Source of the DNA: Saprospiraceae bacterium
GTDB taxonomy: Bacteria; Bacteroidota; Bacteroidia; Chitinophagales; Saprospiraceae
Direction: 5' to 3'
Length of the DNA: 64,000 bases
Assembly: GCA_016712145.1 (NCBI GenBank)
Contig: JADJRO010000001.1
Coordinates: 1-64,000, forward strand
The notes beneath the pieces are model-generated. The model was given only the letters and a program-made list of their open reading frames with translations, was not told the DNA's origin and ran no database searches. The translations under genes and the position numbers were made by a program. Below, piece by piece: positions 37,001 to 46,107 of this stretch (positions are counted from its first letter, which is position 1; each line of letters starts with the position of its first letter).

Positions 37001-37756
37001 TTGGCCTTGAGCAATTTTACCGTAGCTGTTTTTCTATTTCTGGCAATTCTGGCTGAAATTCTTGGAACCGTTGGTGGTTTTGGGTCTTCAATTTATTTTG
37101 TACCTCTGGCAGAGTACTTTTTAGATTTCCAAACAGTCCTTGGAATTACAGCATTATTTCATGTATCAAGCAATCTTACTAAAATTGGGCTATTTCGCAA
37201 AGGAATAGATCCTAGGATTCTGATCTATCTGGGAATTCCGGCAGTTCTATTTGTTATATTAGGAGCAGCATTAAGTCGTTATGTCAAGAAAGAAACTTTC
37301 GAATTGAGTATTTCCATTTTGTTGGTAATACTTGGTTTGGCATTGTTGTTATTTCGCAATATAAAGTTGAATATAAATCCTGTAAATTCTATAACAGGGG
37401 GTGCACTTTCTGGGTTTGTTGCTGGTCTAATGGGTACCGGTGGTGCTATCAGAGGATTGGTTTTATCTGCATTTCAACTCGAAAAAGAAGTTTATATCGC
37501 AAGTTCTGCCATCATTGATCTTGGGGTTGATGTAAGCAGAAGCGTGGTATATGTGATGAATGGGTATGTACATAATGACATCCTTTATTTAGTGCCTTTG
37601 CTTATTCTAGTAAGTTTAATTGGAACCTATTTAGGTAAATTGATTTTGAATCGAATCCCATCAGAACGATTTCAAAAAATGACCTTAGTATTAATTTTAT
37701 TGATTGGAATGGGCGGTATTGTAAAAGTATTGTTGAGATCTTACAACAACATTTGA
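37001..37756 (+). CDS. TauE/SafE-family membrane transporter
   Basis: The 251-residue protein has about eight membrane segments and the two repeated TauE/SafE glycine motifs: ILGTVGGFGSSIYFVPLAEY near the start and GFVAGLMGTGGAIRGLVLSA in the middle. The family exports sulfite and other small organosulfur anions; the substrate here is not visible. An in-frame stop lies directly before the TTG at 37001, so translation starts at that TTG or at the TTG at 37007. It is preceded by a perfect FNR-type dyad and overlaps the convergent hypothetical gene by 16 bases. Confidence 0.85.
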   Translation: MALSNFTVAVFLFLAILAEILGTVGGFGSSIYFVPLAEYFLDFQTVLGITALFHVSSNLTKIGLFRKGIDPRILIYLGIPAVLFVILGAALSRYVKKETFELSISILLVILGLALLLFRNIKLNINPVNSITGGALSGFVAGLMGTGGAIRGLVLSAFQLEKEVYIASSAIIDLGVDVSRSVVYVMNGYVHNDILYLVPLLILVSLIGTYLGKLILNRIPSERFQKMTLVLILLIGMGGIVKVLLRSYNNI

Positions 37757-38148
37757 TTTCGATCTGTCTTTTTTGCTTCTTGAACTGCATTGTAAAATGA
37801 CTCAGCTTCCTCATTTTGTTTTGCGAGTGTCCAATCATCCGTTACGGTAGTTTCTATCCAAACATCGCCTGATTTTCTAAATACCTGGATTGACAATCCA
37901 AATGAATCTTGAAACTCTTGTTCAAGATCCATTACAGTCGTATAAGGATGAATTTCAAGACTGCCTTTATTGTGAACTGACCTGCAATCCTTTAAGATCA
38001 GGTTTGCGGGTATCATGAGTTCTTTTTTTGATCCGGTGTGTTTCGAATGTCCTTTACTAAAGAATTCAATTTTCAGGAAAGGGTAGCGAGCAGAAAAGAG
38101 CTCCTGAATTTCACGAATGCTTAAAGCATCATTAATTACAATTTTCAT
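37741..38148 (-). CDS. Conserved-looking hypothetical protein
   Basis: The 135-residue soluble protein starts MKIVINDALSIREIQELFS and contains YPFLKIEFFSKGHSKHTGSK and GDVWIETTVTDDWTLAKQN. I recognise no domain. The ordered mix of strands and helices and normal codon use suggest a real gene. It is convergent with the TauE/SafE gene and divergent from the UreH-like gene, so it could share the FNR-type dyad at 38304. Confidence 0.6.
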   Translation of the reverse strand: MKIVINDALSIREIQELFSARYPFLKIEFFSKGHSKHTGSKKELMIPANLILKDCRSVHNKGSLEIHPYTTVMDLEQEFQDSFGLSIQVFRKSGDVWIETTVTDDWTLAKQNEEAESFYNAVQEAKKTDRNQMLL

Positions 38149-38303
38149 AGTTGTACCGATAACTTGTGATTCATTTTATTAACCCATTTTAATAGCTTTT
38201 CTTAATTTTATTTCTATTTACTTTTGTTCAGTGCTTAGTCAAATCGTTCTGTAAAAATTCAGCTATTTCCAATAGTTTCCCATGACCTTCATCAATCAGC
38301 TTA

Positions 38304-38317
38304 TTGATACTTGTCAA
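38304..38317 (+). promoter_or_regulatory. FNR-type dyad upstream of the UreH-like gene
   Basis: TTGAT-ACTT-GTCAA is a dyad of the FNR/CRP type with one T-to-C variant in the outer half-site position. Its centre lies about 62 bases before the preferred ATG at 38373. It is the third such site in a 3-kb stretch beside the receiver-CRP gene. Confidence 0.5.
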
Positions 38318-38372
38318 ATTACAATCAAAGAACCCATGGGTTTTAAAAGGAAACAGCCATATTTGCATCCAT

Positions 38373-38990
38373 ATGATTGAAATTTTAACCGGGACATTCA
38401 TTATCAGCCTATTGCATGCTTTAATCCCTAGCCACTGGTTGCCCTTAGTGAGTTTAGCCAAAGCTCAAAAATGGTCTGAGTCCGAACTTATCAAAGTTGG
38501 ATTTTCATTATCGCTTGCTCATGTGCTCAGTACCGTATTGTTGGGCTTGATTTTAGGAGGTCTTGCACATAAATTTTACCAATCCTATCAACAAATCCTT
38601 TTATGGCTTGGTCCAGCAATATTAATTTTATCTGGTGTATATTTTATTTATAGACACCATACCCACCATCATTTCCATATTGATGACCAGATGATGGAGC
38701 AAACTAAAACCCGTAAACAGGTAATTTATGCTTTATTGGCTTTTATGTTTCTTTCTCCTTGTCTTGAAATAGAAGCCTATTTTATCAATGCCAGTTTTTA
38801 TGGTTGGAAAATATTAGGCTTGTCTTTGACTATTTATGTGGTCTTTAGTATGACCGGAATGTTAACAGGAATCTTATTGGCAAATCGTGGATTAAATAAA
38901 ATCAATTCACATAAATGGGAACACAATGCTGGAATTGTGACTGCAATCACGATGATTCTTACGGGCTTACTATCACTCATTTTTCATTAA
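38373..38990 (+). CDS. UreH/RcnA-like integral membrane protein with histidine-rich loop
   Basis: From ATG 38373 the protein has 205 residues and about six membrane segments (GTFIISLLHALIPSHWLPL, SLAHVLSTVLLGLILGGLAH, ILLWLGPAILILSGVYFIY and others). A cytoplasmic or periplasmic loop reads YRHHTHHHFHID and suggests metal binding. The early HALIPSHW and later SLAHVLSTV motifs match the UreH/RcnA-like group of metal or small-molecule transporters. The longer start at 38304 would place the FNR-type dyad inside the gene and has a poor N-terminus. Substrate unknown; nickel or cobalt are only guesses from the family. Confidence 0.7.
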   Translation: MIEILTGTFIISLLHALIPSHWLPLVSLAKAQKWSESELIKVGFSLSLAHVLSTVLLGLILGGLAHKFYQSYQQILLWLGPAILILSGVYFIYRHHTHHHFHIDDQMMEQTKTRKQVIYALLAFMFLSPCLEIEAYFINASFYGWKILGLSLTIYVVFSMTGMLTGILLANRGLNKINSHKWEHNAGIVTAITMILTGLLSLIFH

Positions 38991-39002
38991 AATAGTAGTG
39001 AT

Positions 39003-39527
39003 ATGACGTTTAATTTAAATCAAATAGTAGAAGTACTCGAGCGAAGCCCAGATGTATTGGAGTGTCTAGTAGCGGGTCGTTCAGATATATGGATTTATAC
39101 TAATGAAGGAGCTGAAAGCTGGTCTCCTTTTGATGTTATGGGGCATGTTGTACATGCAGAAAAGACAAGCTGGATTCAACGTATTGAAGTTATTTTAAAC
39201 GGAAATGGTTCCGGTACATTTCAATCTTTCGATCGATTTGCACAATTTGAAAACTCAAAAGGGAAGTCCATCAGCGAACTTTGCACTGAATTCCGCCAGG
39301 AACGAAATTCGAATTTGAAATTATTGGAAGAAATGAAGCTAGGAGCATCCGATTTTATAAAAACAGGCATTCATCCTCAATTTGGCCAAGTAACATTGAG
39401 TCAACTGCTTGCTACCTGGATGGCTCATGATCTGGATCATATTTATCAAATAGTACGGGTTATGGCAAAGCAATACAAAGAGGATGCCGGTCCATGGGTG
39501 GAATTTCTCAGAATCCTGCGATCGTAA
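39003..39527 (+). CDS. DinB-family four-helix protein
   Basis: The 174-residue protein has the DinB fold's three metal-binding histidines: one in MGHVVHAEKTSW and two in MAHDLDHIYQIVRV. The family comprises bacillithiol- or other thiol-dependent transferases and many uncharacterised proteins; none of the sequence tells which. It follows the UreH-like gene by 12 bases and is probably co-transcribed with it. Confidence 0.85.
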   Translation: MTFNLNQIVEVLERSPDVLECLVAGRSDIWIYTNEGAESWSPFDVMGHVVHAEKTSWIQRIEVILNGNGSGTFQSFDRFAQFENSKGKSISELCTEFRQERNSNLKLLEEMKLGASDFIKTGIHPQFGQVTLSQLLATWMAHDLDHIYQIVRVMAKQYKEDAGPWVEFLRILRS

Positions 39528-39539
39528 ATTCTAATTCAA

Positions 39540-39612
39540 TCCTGCAATGAAGTAATGCTGCAATACTGCAATGTTGCAATCCTTCAATGTTGCAAAACTG
39601 CAATGTTGACAT
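39540..39612. repeat. Degenerate CTGCAAT short repeats
   Basis: CTGCAAT, TTGCAAT or close variants occur about seven times in 70 bases after the DinB gene. A similar run lies near 55650-55680, so this is a dispersed intergenic element of this genome. Confidence 0.6.
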
Positions 39613-39672
39613 GTTGAGATTCTTAAATCCTGGCACGTGTATTTATTAAATATTTGTTGGAGTGTTTCGATA

Positions 39673-40010
39673 TTCAAAAATGCTCAAAATACTCATAACC
39701 CTCCACCCTAAAAGTCCCAAAATCAGTAATCAGCAGTTAGGAGTCAGTAGTCAGTAGACAAAAATTCAAAAATGCTCAACATACCAATAACCCTCATCCC
39801 TAACAGTCCCAAAATCAGTAATCAGCTGTTAGGAGTCAGTAGTCAGTAGACAAAAATTCAAAAATGCTCAAAATACTCATAACCCTCCACCCTAACAGTC
39901 CCAAAATCAGTAATCAGCAGTTAGGAGTCAGTAGTCAGTAGACAAAAATTCAAAAATGCTCAAAATACTCATAACCCCCACCCTAACAGTCCAATAGTCT
40001 AGCAGTCTAA
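39673..40010. repeat. 92-bp tandem repeats, four copies
   Basis: TTCAAAAATGCTCA recurs at 39673, 39765, 39857 and 39949, exactly 92 bases apart. Each copy includes AATCAGTAATCAGC and GGAGTCAGTAGTCAGTAGAC. Copies differ by a few substitutions and the last is incomplete. No gene lies in this stretch (39528-40049). Confidence 0.92.
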
Positions 40011-40011
40011 T

Positions 40012-40088
40012 AGCCCATCAGCCCATCAGCCCATCAGCCCTTCAGCCCTTCAGCCCTTCAGCCCTCCAGCCCTTCCTCCCTTCAGCCC
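40012..40088. repeat. 8-bp microsatellite (AGCCCATC/AGCCCTTC)
   Basis: About nine units of AGCCCATC and later AGCCCTTC follow the 92-bp repeats. The array runs into the 3' end of the flippase gene, whose last residues are encoded by it. Unit number could change the C-terminus because eight is not a multiple of three. Confidence 0.85.
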
Positions 40089-41375
40089 CATCTGCTGTTT
40101 CCAGGGTTTTGGCAATACACTTTTTTTGATAAGTACGATGAGGTCTTTAAAAATAATCAGATAAATGCAGAAATAAAGTAAACAAGCAATTGCATATGCA
40201 TAACTACAGCCTACTAAACCAAATTGTTTAAGACAAAAGTAAGTGCAGACAATTAATAATGCATGAAAGGATAAATCAGCTTTCAAGCCACTTCTAAACA
40301 TGGCTTTTGATGTGATGATATAGCTCAGTATGATCGCAGAAATGCGAAAAACATCTCCCATCATTTGAAAGCCGAATAAAACACGCATGGGTCTGAAGGT
40401 TTCTGCTAATAAAATCGATATAATCAAATCACGACAAAGCCAGATAGTTCCAGCTATAAAAATCATTACCGGAATGATCCGTTTAAAAGCTTTTCGGATT
40501 TCTCGAACCAATTCACTCGTTTCTGAAATGCCTGAAAGTTTTGGAATAAAATAAACGACCATCGTGCCGGTAATCACAGCCAAATAGCGATCTGAAAGGC
40601 TAAACATTGCTTGCCACAATCCAGCATCTGTAATACTCAGATTCCATTCAACCATTTCTCGGATTATTATCATAGACCACATCCAACTAAAAGATGTAAT
40701 GGCTGAAAAAACTCCATATTTAATCAACTGTTTTGCAAATTCCAAATTCAAATGAAATTTGAAAAATTCTCTATTTAGAAATTTCAATTTGCCTAATGCA
40801 ATCATCCCTGTTAAGGTAGAAAATAGTGCAAACAGTGAATTCGAAAGCAAGGCTCCTATTACATTGTACTTTGTAATAAGAATCAGCGTAGTGATTAAAT
40901 TTAATAAAGAAGCGGCTATATTTACGTAAGTCAGTTTATTGATTTCACCTAAGCCATTCAATATCCCTGTGATTAAAACTTGAAGTGAAATAAGTATTAA
41001 AAAACAACCATACAGTATAAATACAATTTTAAAATCCTGATCTTTAAATGCAGCTTGATTCAAGTAACTTGAGCTGATTAATACAAAGAGACAACAGATT
41101 AGCGAGCCAATTCCAATAATGCTAAAGGCAGTTTGAATTATTTCTTTAAGTTTCTGTTTGTTGTCTTTGTGCTCAGAAACATATTTTACAATGCCGGTAG
41201 CAATTGAAGCAGTCGCGATGATTAGGATCAGTCCTGAGATGTTTCCAAATTTACCAATGTAAGCCGTACCAACCGGACCTATTATTTTTGCACTCAACTT
41301 CGTTATTATAAGGCCAGTAATCATATTGATCACAGCGTAAAGGCCACTCATAAAACTTGTTTTGTAAAAGTTCAT
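40050..41375 (-). CDS. Polysaccharide flippase (Wzx/RfbX-like)
   Basis: The 441-residue protein has twelve or so membrane segments, starting MNFYKTSFMSGLYAVINMI and including IGPVGTAYIGKFGNISGLI. This is the layout of MOP-superfamily O-antigen translocases. It would move lipid-linked oligosaccharides across the inner membrane. It is the last gene of a leftward surface-polysaccharide group with the methyltransferase (adjacent, no gap) and asparagine synthase. The final residues (LKGGRAGGLKG) come from an 8-bp repeat array, so the true ancestral end was probably a little earlier. Confidence 0.85.
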   Translation of the reverse strand: MNFYKTSFMSGLYAVINMITGLIITKLSAKIIGPVGTAYIGKFGNISGLILIIATASIATGIVKYVSEHKDNKQKLKEIIQTAFSIIGIGSLICCLFVLISSSYLNQAAFKDQDFKIVFILYGCFLILISLQVLITGILNGLGEINKLTYVNIAASLLNLITTLILITKYNVIGALLSNSLFALFSTLTGMIALGKLKFLNREFFKFHLNLEFAKQLIKYGVFSAITSFSWMWSMIIIREMVEWNLSITDAGLWQAMFSLSDRYLAVITGTMVVYFIPKLSGISETSELVREIRKAFKRIIPVMIFIAGTIWLCRDLIISILLAETFRPMRVLFGFQMMGDVFRISAIILSYIITSKAMFRSGLKADLSFHALLIVCTYFCLKQFGLVGCSYAYAIACLLYFCIYLIIFKDLIVLIKKSVLPKPWKQQMGLKGGRAGGLKG

Positions 41376-42515
41376 TTACTTTTTTGTGAGTTTCATGGCA
41401 AGAAAAGGTGACAGATTCAAAATGAATGGATGTTTAAATCTAAGCAATCCATTTAGTATAATTGACATACAATTTATAATAAACGAAGAATAATTCGTAT
41501 TATAAAAACCAGGCAATGCTTCTATTGAAAATCCTGCTGCTTGTGCCGCAGATTGATAGTCTGCATAAGTTACCAAGCGTTCAACCCAGGCTCCAGTAAT
41601 TGGATCACAGGTATTGCTTGATTCATTTGGAGGAGCAGGCCAGTGGCCTGATTGAATGTAATATTCGGTGCGTTTTAAAATTTCCTTTTCGATATAACTG
41701 CGATTTAAAATGGCAAGCCTTCTGATTGTTTCAGAATCTAATTGTGGAAAATGATTTTTTATCAACGCAGAACGCAATTGAATTCCACTGAGCGATTCAT
41801 CCAAATCCGGGTGGTCCATATCAACCCGACTGCCTTTGTATTCATATTCTTTATGTATTTTTAAATGCAGTCGTTTTACCAACGGATTGTGTATGTTGGC
41901 AGATGTAGTGATTACAATACTGAAACCTTCTGGACCTAAACTGGCAATATCATTAAAAAATGCTCGATAATCGGGTAAATGTTCGATTACATTGCGGGAA
42001 GCCAAGCCAAGTATGTTTATATCATGAAAATGACAATACGCAACTAAGGCATTGGTATCACCTAATACAAAATAATCCGGCCTTGCATTGAGTGCAGTGC
42101 CTATTTTTCGAATGCCATCAAGGTACTCATCAAATAAATCGTGACTGATGCAGGTATAACCCATTCTTTTTACTAAAAACGAAAATAAACCAATACCTGC
42201 ACCATGATCTACAATAATCGTACTTGATTTATTTGATTTCGGATTTAATAATAAGTGATATAGTATAAAAGCATTGCATTTACTTACATAACTCAACTTC
42301 GTAAGATCGTATCGAAAATAACTTTTAACACTTTCAGAAACATCCAATGCATCGATATCAAGTTGCAACAAATCATTTTGTAATTGAAAAGCTACTTCTT
42401 GGATTCTTTTTAAACTGGGATTGGTTTGCACGAAGTTTAATTTATTGGTTCGTTTGGAAAGTCGATTGGTACCACAATTCGCTGGTGAAAATTTTCCACA
42501 ATTCGTTTTCACCAA
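41376..42515 (-). CDS. SAM-dependent methyltransferase in a polysaccharide cluster
   Basis: The 379-residue protein has a class I methyltransferase motif, IIVDHGAGIGLFSFLVKRM, with the acidic second strand in YTCISHDLFDEYLDG and later NILGLASRNVIEHLPDY. A methyl acceptor cannot be deduced; position between asparagine synthase and flippase suggests modification of a surface glycan or its precursor. The ATG at 42515 overlaps the asnB end by 74 bases. A GTG at 42431, 11 bases past the asnB stop, begins VQTNPSLKRIQEV and may be the real start. Confidence 0.75.
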   Translation of the reverse strand: MVKTNCGKFSPANCGTNRLSKRTNKLNFVQTNPSLKRIQEVAFQLQNDLLQLDIDALDVSESVKSYFRYDLTKLSYVSKCNAFILYHLLLNPKSNKSSTIIVDHGAGIGLFSFLVKRMGYTCISHDLFDEYLDGIRKIGTALNARPDYFVLGDTNALVAYCHFHDINILGLASRNVIEHLPDYRAFFNDIASLGPEGFSIVITTSANIHNPLVKRLHLKIHKEYEYKGSRVDMDHPDLDESLSGIQLRSALIKNHFPQLDSETIRRLAILNRSYIEKEILKRTEYYIQSGHWPAPPNESSNTCDPITGAWVERLVTYADYQSAAQAAGFSIEALPGFYNTNYSSFIINCMSIILNGLLRFKHPFILNLSPFLAMKLTKK

Positions 42516-44373
42516 ATTGATTGATATCTTTTGTAATTCGATCTTGTATTTGTTTGCCGTGCCACCAATCTCTGGATAAAAAACCGGAACTATGCACCAT
42601 ATCCAATATCGCTGATTTTAATACAGTATGTGTCCAATAAGAAGTAGGAGTGGCAAATCCAATTTTGTCTTTCCTTTTAAGAATACTTTCTGGAACATAG
42701 GATTTCATGCTTTCTCGTAAGATGTATTTTGTTTCGCCTTGATGCAATTTTAAATGATCGGGTATATAAAATGATTTTTCAACCAGCCGATGATCTAAAA
42801 ACGGAACACGGCTCTCGATTGAATTAGCCATTGAATTTCGATCTTCCCAATGCAACATGTGTGGTAAGTGGGTAATTTGAATTGCATTTTGTAAAGCCGT
42901 TGATAGCAAAGAGTGATTGGTATGCATTTTAAGTTGCATCTGGGTTTCTGGATACAAGTTAGGCGATGCATATTTTTTATGTTCTAATTTTCTTAGCGCA
43001 ACTGAATCTAACTTTAATCGTTGTTTTGCAAGATAATTATGTGAGATGGCGGCTTTTAAACCTTGGTGATATGCTAAAGTTGCAGTAGTTTTAAGGAGTT
43101 CCATGATATTGCCTTGCTGATAACATTGTGCCAAATAATATTTATAAAAATAAGGATAGCCGGCAAACAATTCATCGCCACCTTGTCCATTGAGTAACAC
43201 AATGATACCCGCCTTGCGGACATTGCGATAATTTAAAAATGCAGAGAAAGGACTCCCTCCTGCAGTTGGGGCATCCTGATGATAAGTCCATGCTTTCAAT
43301 TCTTCAACAGTAATTTCTTTGCTACCCGTTTGAAATGTAGATTGAAAACCACCTTGGTCTAAAACAGCTTGAATGTAACTTCGTTCGTCATATTGTTTTC
43401 CTTCATAATATACGGAAAAGGTGCGTATAGCTTGGTTGGTTAATTTTCTTGCCAAGCAACAAATTGAAGAAGAATCAATGCCGCCACTCAAAGCAATACC
43501 CAATGGAACATCGCTGCGCAAACGCAATTTAATGGAATCACTTAATAGCGCTCGAAGTACATTACAGGAATCAGATTCATTGAGCATTTCTTGTTCTGAA
43601 ACCAATGGGATATCCCAATATTTTTTTTGTTCAATACCTTTTATAGAAACAATTGCATAATGTGCAGCTGGCAATTGTTGAATTTCAGTTATAAAGGTTG
43701 CAGATGTTTCAAATTGACGATTCCATTGAAGAAATTCTAATAAGGCCTGACGATTTGGACTGAGTTTGTCCGGGATAATTGCAGCAATTTGCTTTTCTTC
43801 AGAAGCCCATATAAATTGATTGCCATCAAAATAATAATTAAATGGTTTTATCCCCATGCGATCTCTTGCAATAAATAAATTACCGGACCGGTTATCATAG
43901 ATAACAAAAGCAAACATGCCTATAAATTTTCCAAGGCATTGTTCGTTCCATTGCAAATACGCATGAATTAAGACTTCAGAATCGCTGTTTGTTTTAAATT
44001 GATGTCCCAGCTTGGTCAATTCCTCACGAATTTCAATGTAATTGTAAATTTCTCCATTGAAGCTTAACCAAATTTGACCTGAGGGGTCTGCCATGGGCTG
44101 ATGGCCATTGGCAGAGAGATCGATGATTGCAAGTCGTCTGTAACCTATGCCAAGATTGCACTTGGTTTGAACCGGCAATACGGATGATCTTGCTTTTATT
44201 TCTGAAATGGTATCATCGTGTACATGGTGATGGATGGCCTTGTTTGCAGTATGGATTAGTAAATAGCCTTCATCATCTGGACCCCGATGACGGATGATCC
44301 GGGTCATTTTTAACAGATCCTGACTGTTTATAGATGCTCCATCTAGATTAAAAATTCCGGCTAAACCACACAT
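42442..44373 (-). CDS. asnB: Glutamine-hydrolysing asparagine synthase
   Basis: The 643-residue protein starts MCGLAGIFNLDG, giving the catalytic Cys of the glutaminase domain after Met removal. The glutaminase half continues with RHRGPDDEGY and LSFNGEIYNYIE. The synthetase half has the PP-loop motif PLGIALSGGIDSSSICCLA and ends with the SRVPFLDHRLVEKSFYIP segment. Homologues in polysaccharide clusters often amidate sugar acids or peptides rather than free aspartate, and that is likely given the methyltransferase and flippase downstream. Confidence 0.92.
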   Translation of the reverse strand: MCGLAGIFNLDGASINSQDLLKMTRIIRHRGPDDEGYLLIHTANKAIHHHVHDDTISEIKARSSVLPVQTKCNLGIGYRRLAIIDLSANGHQPMADPSGQIWLSFNGEIYNYIEIREELTKLGHQFKTNSDSEVLIHAYLQWNEQCLGKFIGMFAFVIYDNRSGNLFIARDRMGIKPFNYYFDGNQFIWASEEKQIAAIIPDKLSPNRQALLEFLQWNRQFETSATFITEIQQLPAAHYAIVSIKGIEQKKYWDIPLVSEQEMLNESDSCNVLRALLSDSIKLRLRSDVPLGIALSGGIDSSSICCLARKLTNQAIRTFSVYYEGKQYDERSYIQAVLDQGGFQSTFQTGSKEITVEELKAWTYHQDAPTAGGSPFSAFLNYRNVRKAGIIVLLNGQGGDELFAGYPYFYKYYLAQCYQQGNIMELLKTTATLAYHQGLKAAISHNYLAKQRLKLDSVALRKLEHKKYASPNLYPETQMQLKMHTNHSLLSTALQNAIQITHLPHMLHWEDRNSMANSIESRVPFLDHRLVEKSFYIPDHLKLHQGETKYILRESMKSYVPESILKRKDKIGFATPTSYWTHTVLKSAILDMVHSSGFLSRDWWHGKQIQDRITKDINQFGENELWKIFTSELWYQSTFQTNQ

Positions 44374-44524
44374 GTATCAGGGCAAAGTTATAAAAAGAGA
44401 AGGAAACCTTTTTCTTCAAGGCTTATTGATCCAATCTTGTTAGTTTGAAAACTAAAACAATTCTCCCATTCAGCTTTTCAAAGCTTAATTTTACCCGCAT
44501 AAGCAAGCTATAAGTACTCCAACA

Positions 44525-45817
44525 TTGAAACGCGTTCTCATTATCACTTATTATTGGCCACCTTCCGGTGGGTCAGGTGTCCAGAGGTGGTTGTATTTTA
44601 CTAAATATCTTCGGGATGCTAATTGGGAACCAATCATTTATACGGTTCAAAATGGGGAGTATCCCTATATAGATTCAAGTTTGCAACAACATATACCGGA
44701 TGATTTGGAAATTATAAAAGGCCCGATTTGGGAACCTTATACCTTATTTAAAAAGCTATCCGGTACCAAGGAACAGGTAAATCCAAGCATTTTTTCTGAA
44801 ATGGAACGCGGTTCCTGGTTTAAACGGCTCTTGCTGTGGATCCGTGGAAATTTCTTTATTCCAGATGCACGAATGTTTTGGATTCGTCCGTCCATACGTT
44901 TATTAGAAAACTATTTAAAAAAATACCCGGTTGATTTTATAGTAAGTACCGGACCTCCTCACAGTACGCATTTAATCGCACGTTCATTAAAACGTCGATT
45001 GGATATTCCCTGGCTGGCTGATTTTAGGGATCCCTGGACACAGATTTATTCGTTTAAACAACTCAACTTAAGCAAGCTATCAAGAAAGATACACAATCGA
45101 CTGGAAAAATCTGTATTGCAAGAAGCCAATTTGGTAGTTACCGTAAGTCCGGATTGTAAAAAAGGATTGGAATCACTTGTCAATCGGGAAGTATATGTAA
45201 TTACCAACGGATATGAAACGTTTCCAAAACAAAATCCTGTGAAGGATCATTCTAAAATTAAAATGGTGTATGCGGGAGTATTAAGTGCAGATCGCAACCC
45301 AAGTATTTTTTGGAAAGTTTTGGAAAATTATTTAAGAGACGTTCCTGCAATTTCAAATAAATTTGAATTGATCCTTATTGGAAATATAGATCCCTTGATC
45401 GTTTCGCAATTAAAAGCTTCTAGCTTATCACCTTATGTGCAAGTCCTTGCATCCATGCCACACGCACAACTTCAACATTATTTATTTGAAGCAGACCTCC
45501 TTTTGTTGGTGGGTGTGCCCGGAAATAAAGGAGTAATTACCGGTAAATTTTTCGAATACCTTTATTTGCAAAAACCAATTTATTCAATTTCACCGGCAGA
45601 CAGCGATGTTGTAACTATTTTGAAAGAAACGGAAGCAGGTTTGAATGCTGATTACGCCGACGCGGAACAACTATACTCGAATCTTGAAAAACTTTTTGAA
45701 ATGGTTGCTATGAATTCCTTTCCAAACAATGAAACTAAAATTGCCAACTATTCACGTAAAAATCTGACAACTGCAATTTCAGATTTAATGAATTATTATC
45801 TTGATAATTACATGTAA
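44525..45817 (+). CDS. GT4-like glycosyltransferase
   Basis: The 430-residue protein begins KRVLIITYYWPPSGGSGVQR, the N-terminal glycine-rich loop of GT-B enzymes. WLADFRDPWTQIY and VVTVSPDCKKGL follow in the acceptor half. The C-terminal half has NGVE-like ITNGYETF, a donor-binding segment VPGNKGVITGKFFEYL and KPIYSISPADSD. It should transfer a nucleotide sugar to a glycan precursor in the cytosol. Translation appears to start at TTG 44525, since no upstream ATG is in frame. It is divergent from asnB, with 151 bases between. Confidence 0.85.
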   Translation: MKRVLIITYYWPPSGGSGVQRWLYFTKYLRDANWEPIIYTVQNGEYPYIDSSLQQHIPDDLEIIKGPIWEPYTLFKKLSGTKEQVNPSIFSEMERGSWFKRLLLWIRGNFFIPDARMFWIRPSIRLLENYLKKYPVDFIVSTGPPHSTHLIARSLKRRLDIPWLADFRDPWTQIYSFKQLNLSKLSRKIHNRLEKSVLQEANLVVTVSPDCKKGLESLVNREVYVITNGYETFPKQNPVKDHSKIKMVYAGVLSADRNPSIFWKVLENYLRDVPAISNKFELILIGNIDPLIVSQLKASSLSPYVQVLASMPHAQLQHYLFEADLLLLVGVPGNKGVITGKFFEYLYLQKPIYSISPADSDVVTILKETEAGLNADYADAEQLYSNLEKLFEMVAMNSFPNNETKIANYSRKNLTTAISDLMNYYLDNYM

Positions 45818-46107
45818 TTTATTTTCATTTCATGTACTTTCCGAACCCAAACCCCTTGACAAAGGCTTAACATTTATAAGATTCTGGATTCAATAATTTT
45901 TGTTTTAACAAAATGGATGTTGTTAAAATTTAACTTTGAAACGATGGGCATAATGTGAATACAAATTTAAAGCCCCTTTAAAGAGTTTTTAGTTCAAACA
46001 AGCATGAATTAAAAATGGACTTTGTATGGAATTGATAATAACAATTTTCAAATGATTAAATTCCAAATTTTTTACCAAGAAAATGTATAAGTGATATTAA
46101 ATTATCC

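Noticed and set aside
39673..40010. CRISPR-like array
   Set aside because: The 92-bp periods are repeats throughout; there are no short repeats separated by unique spacers and no cas genes.
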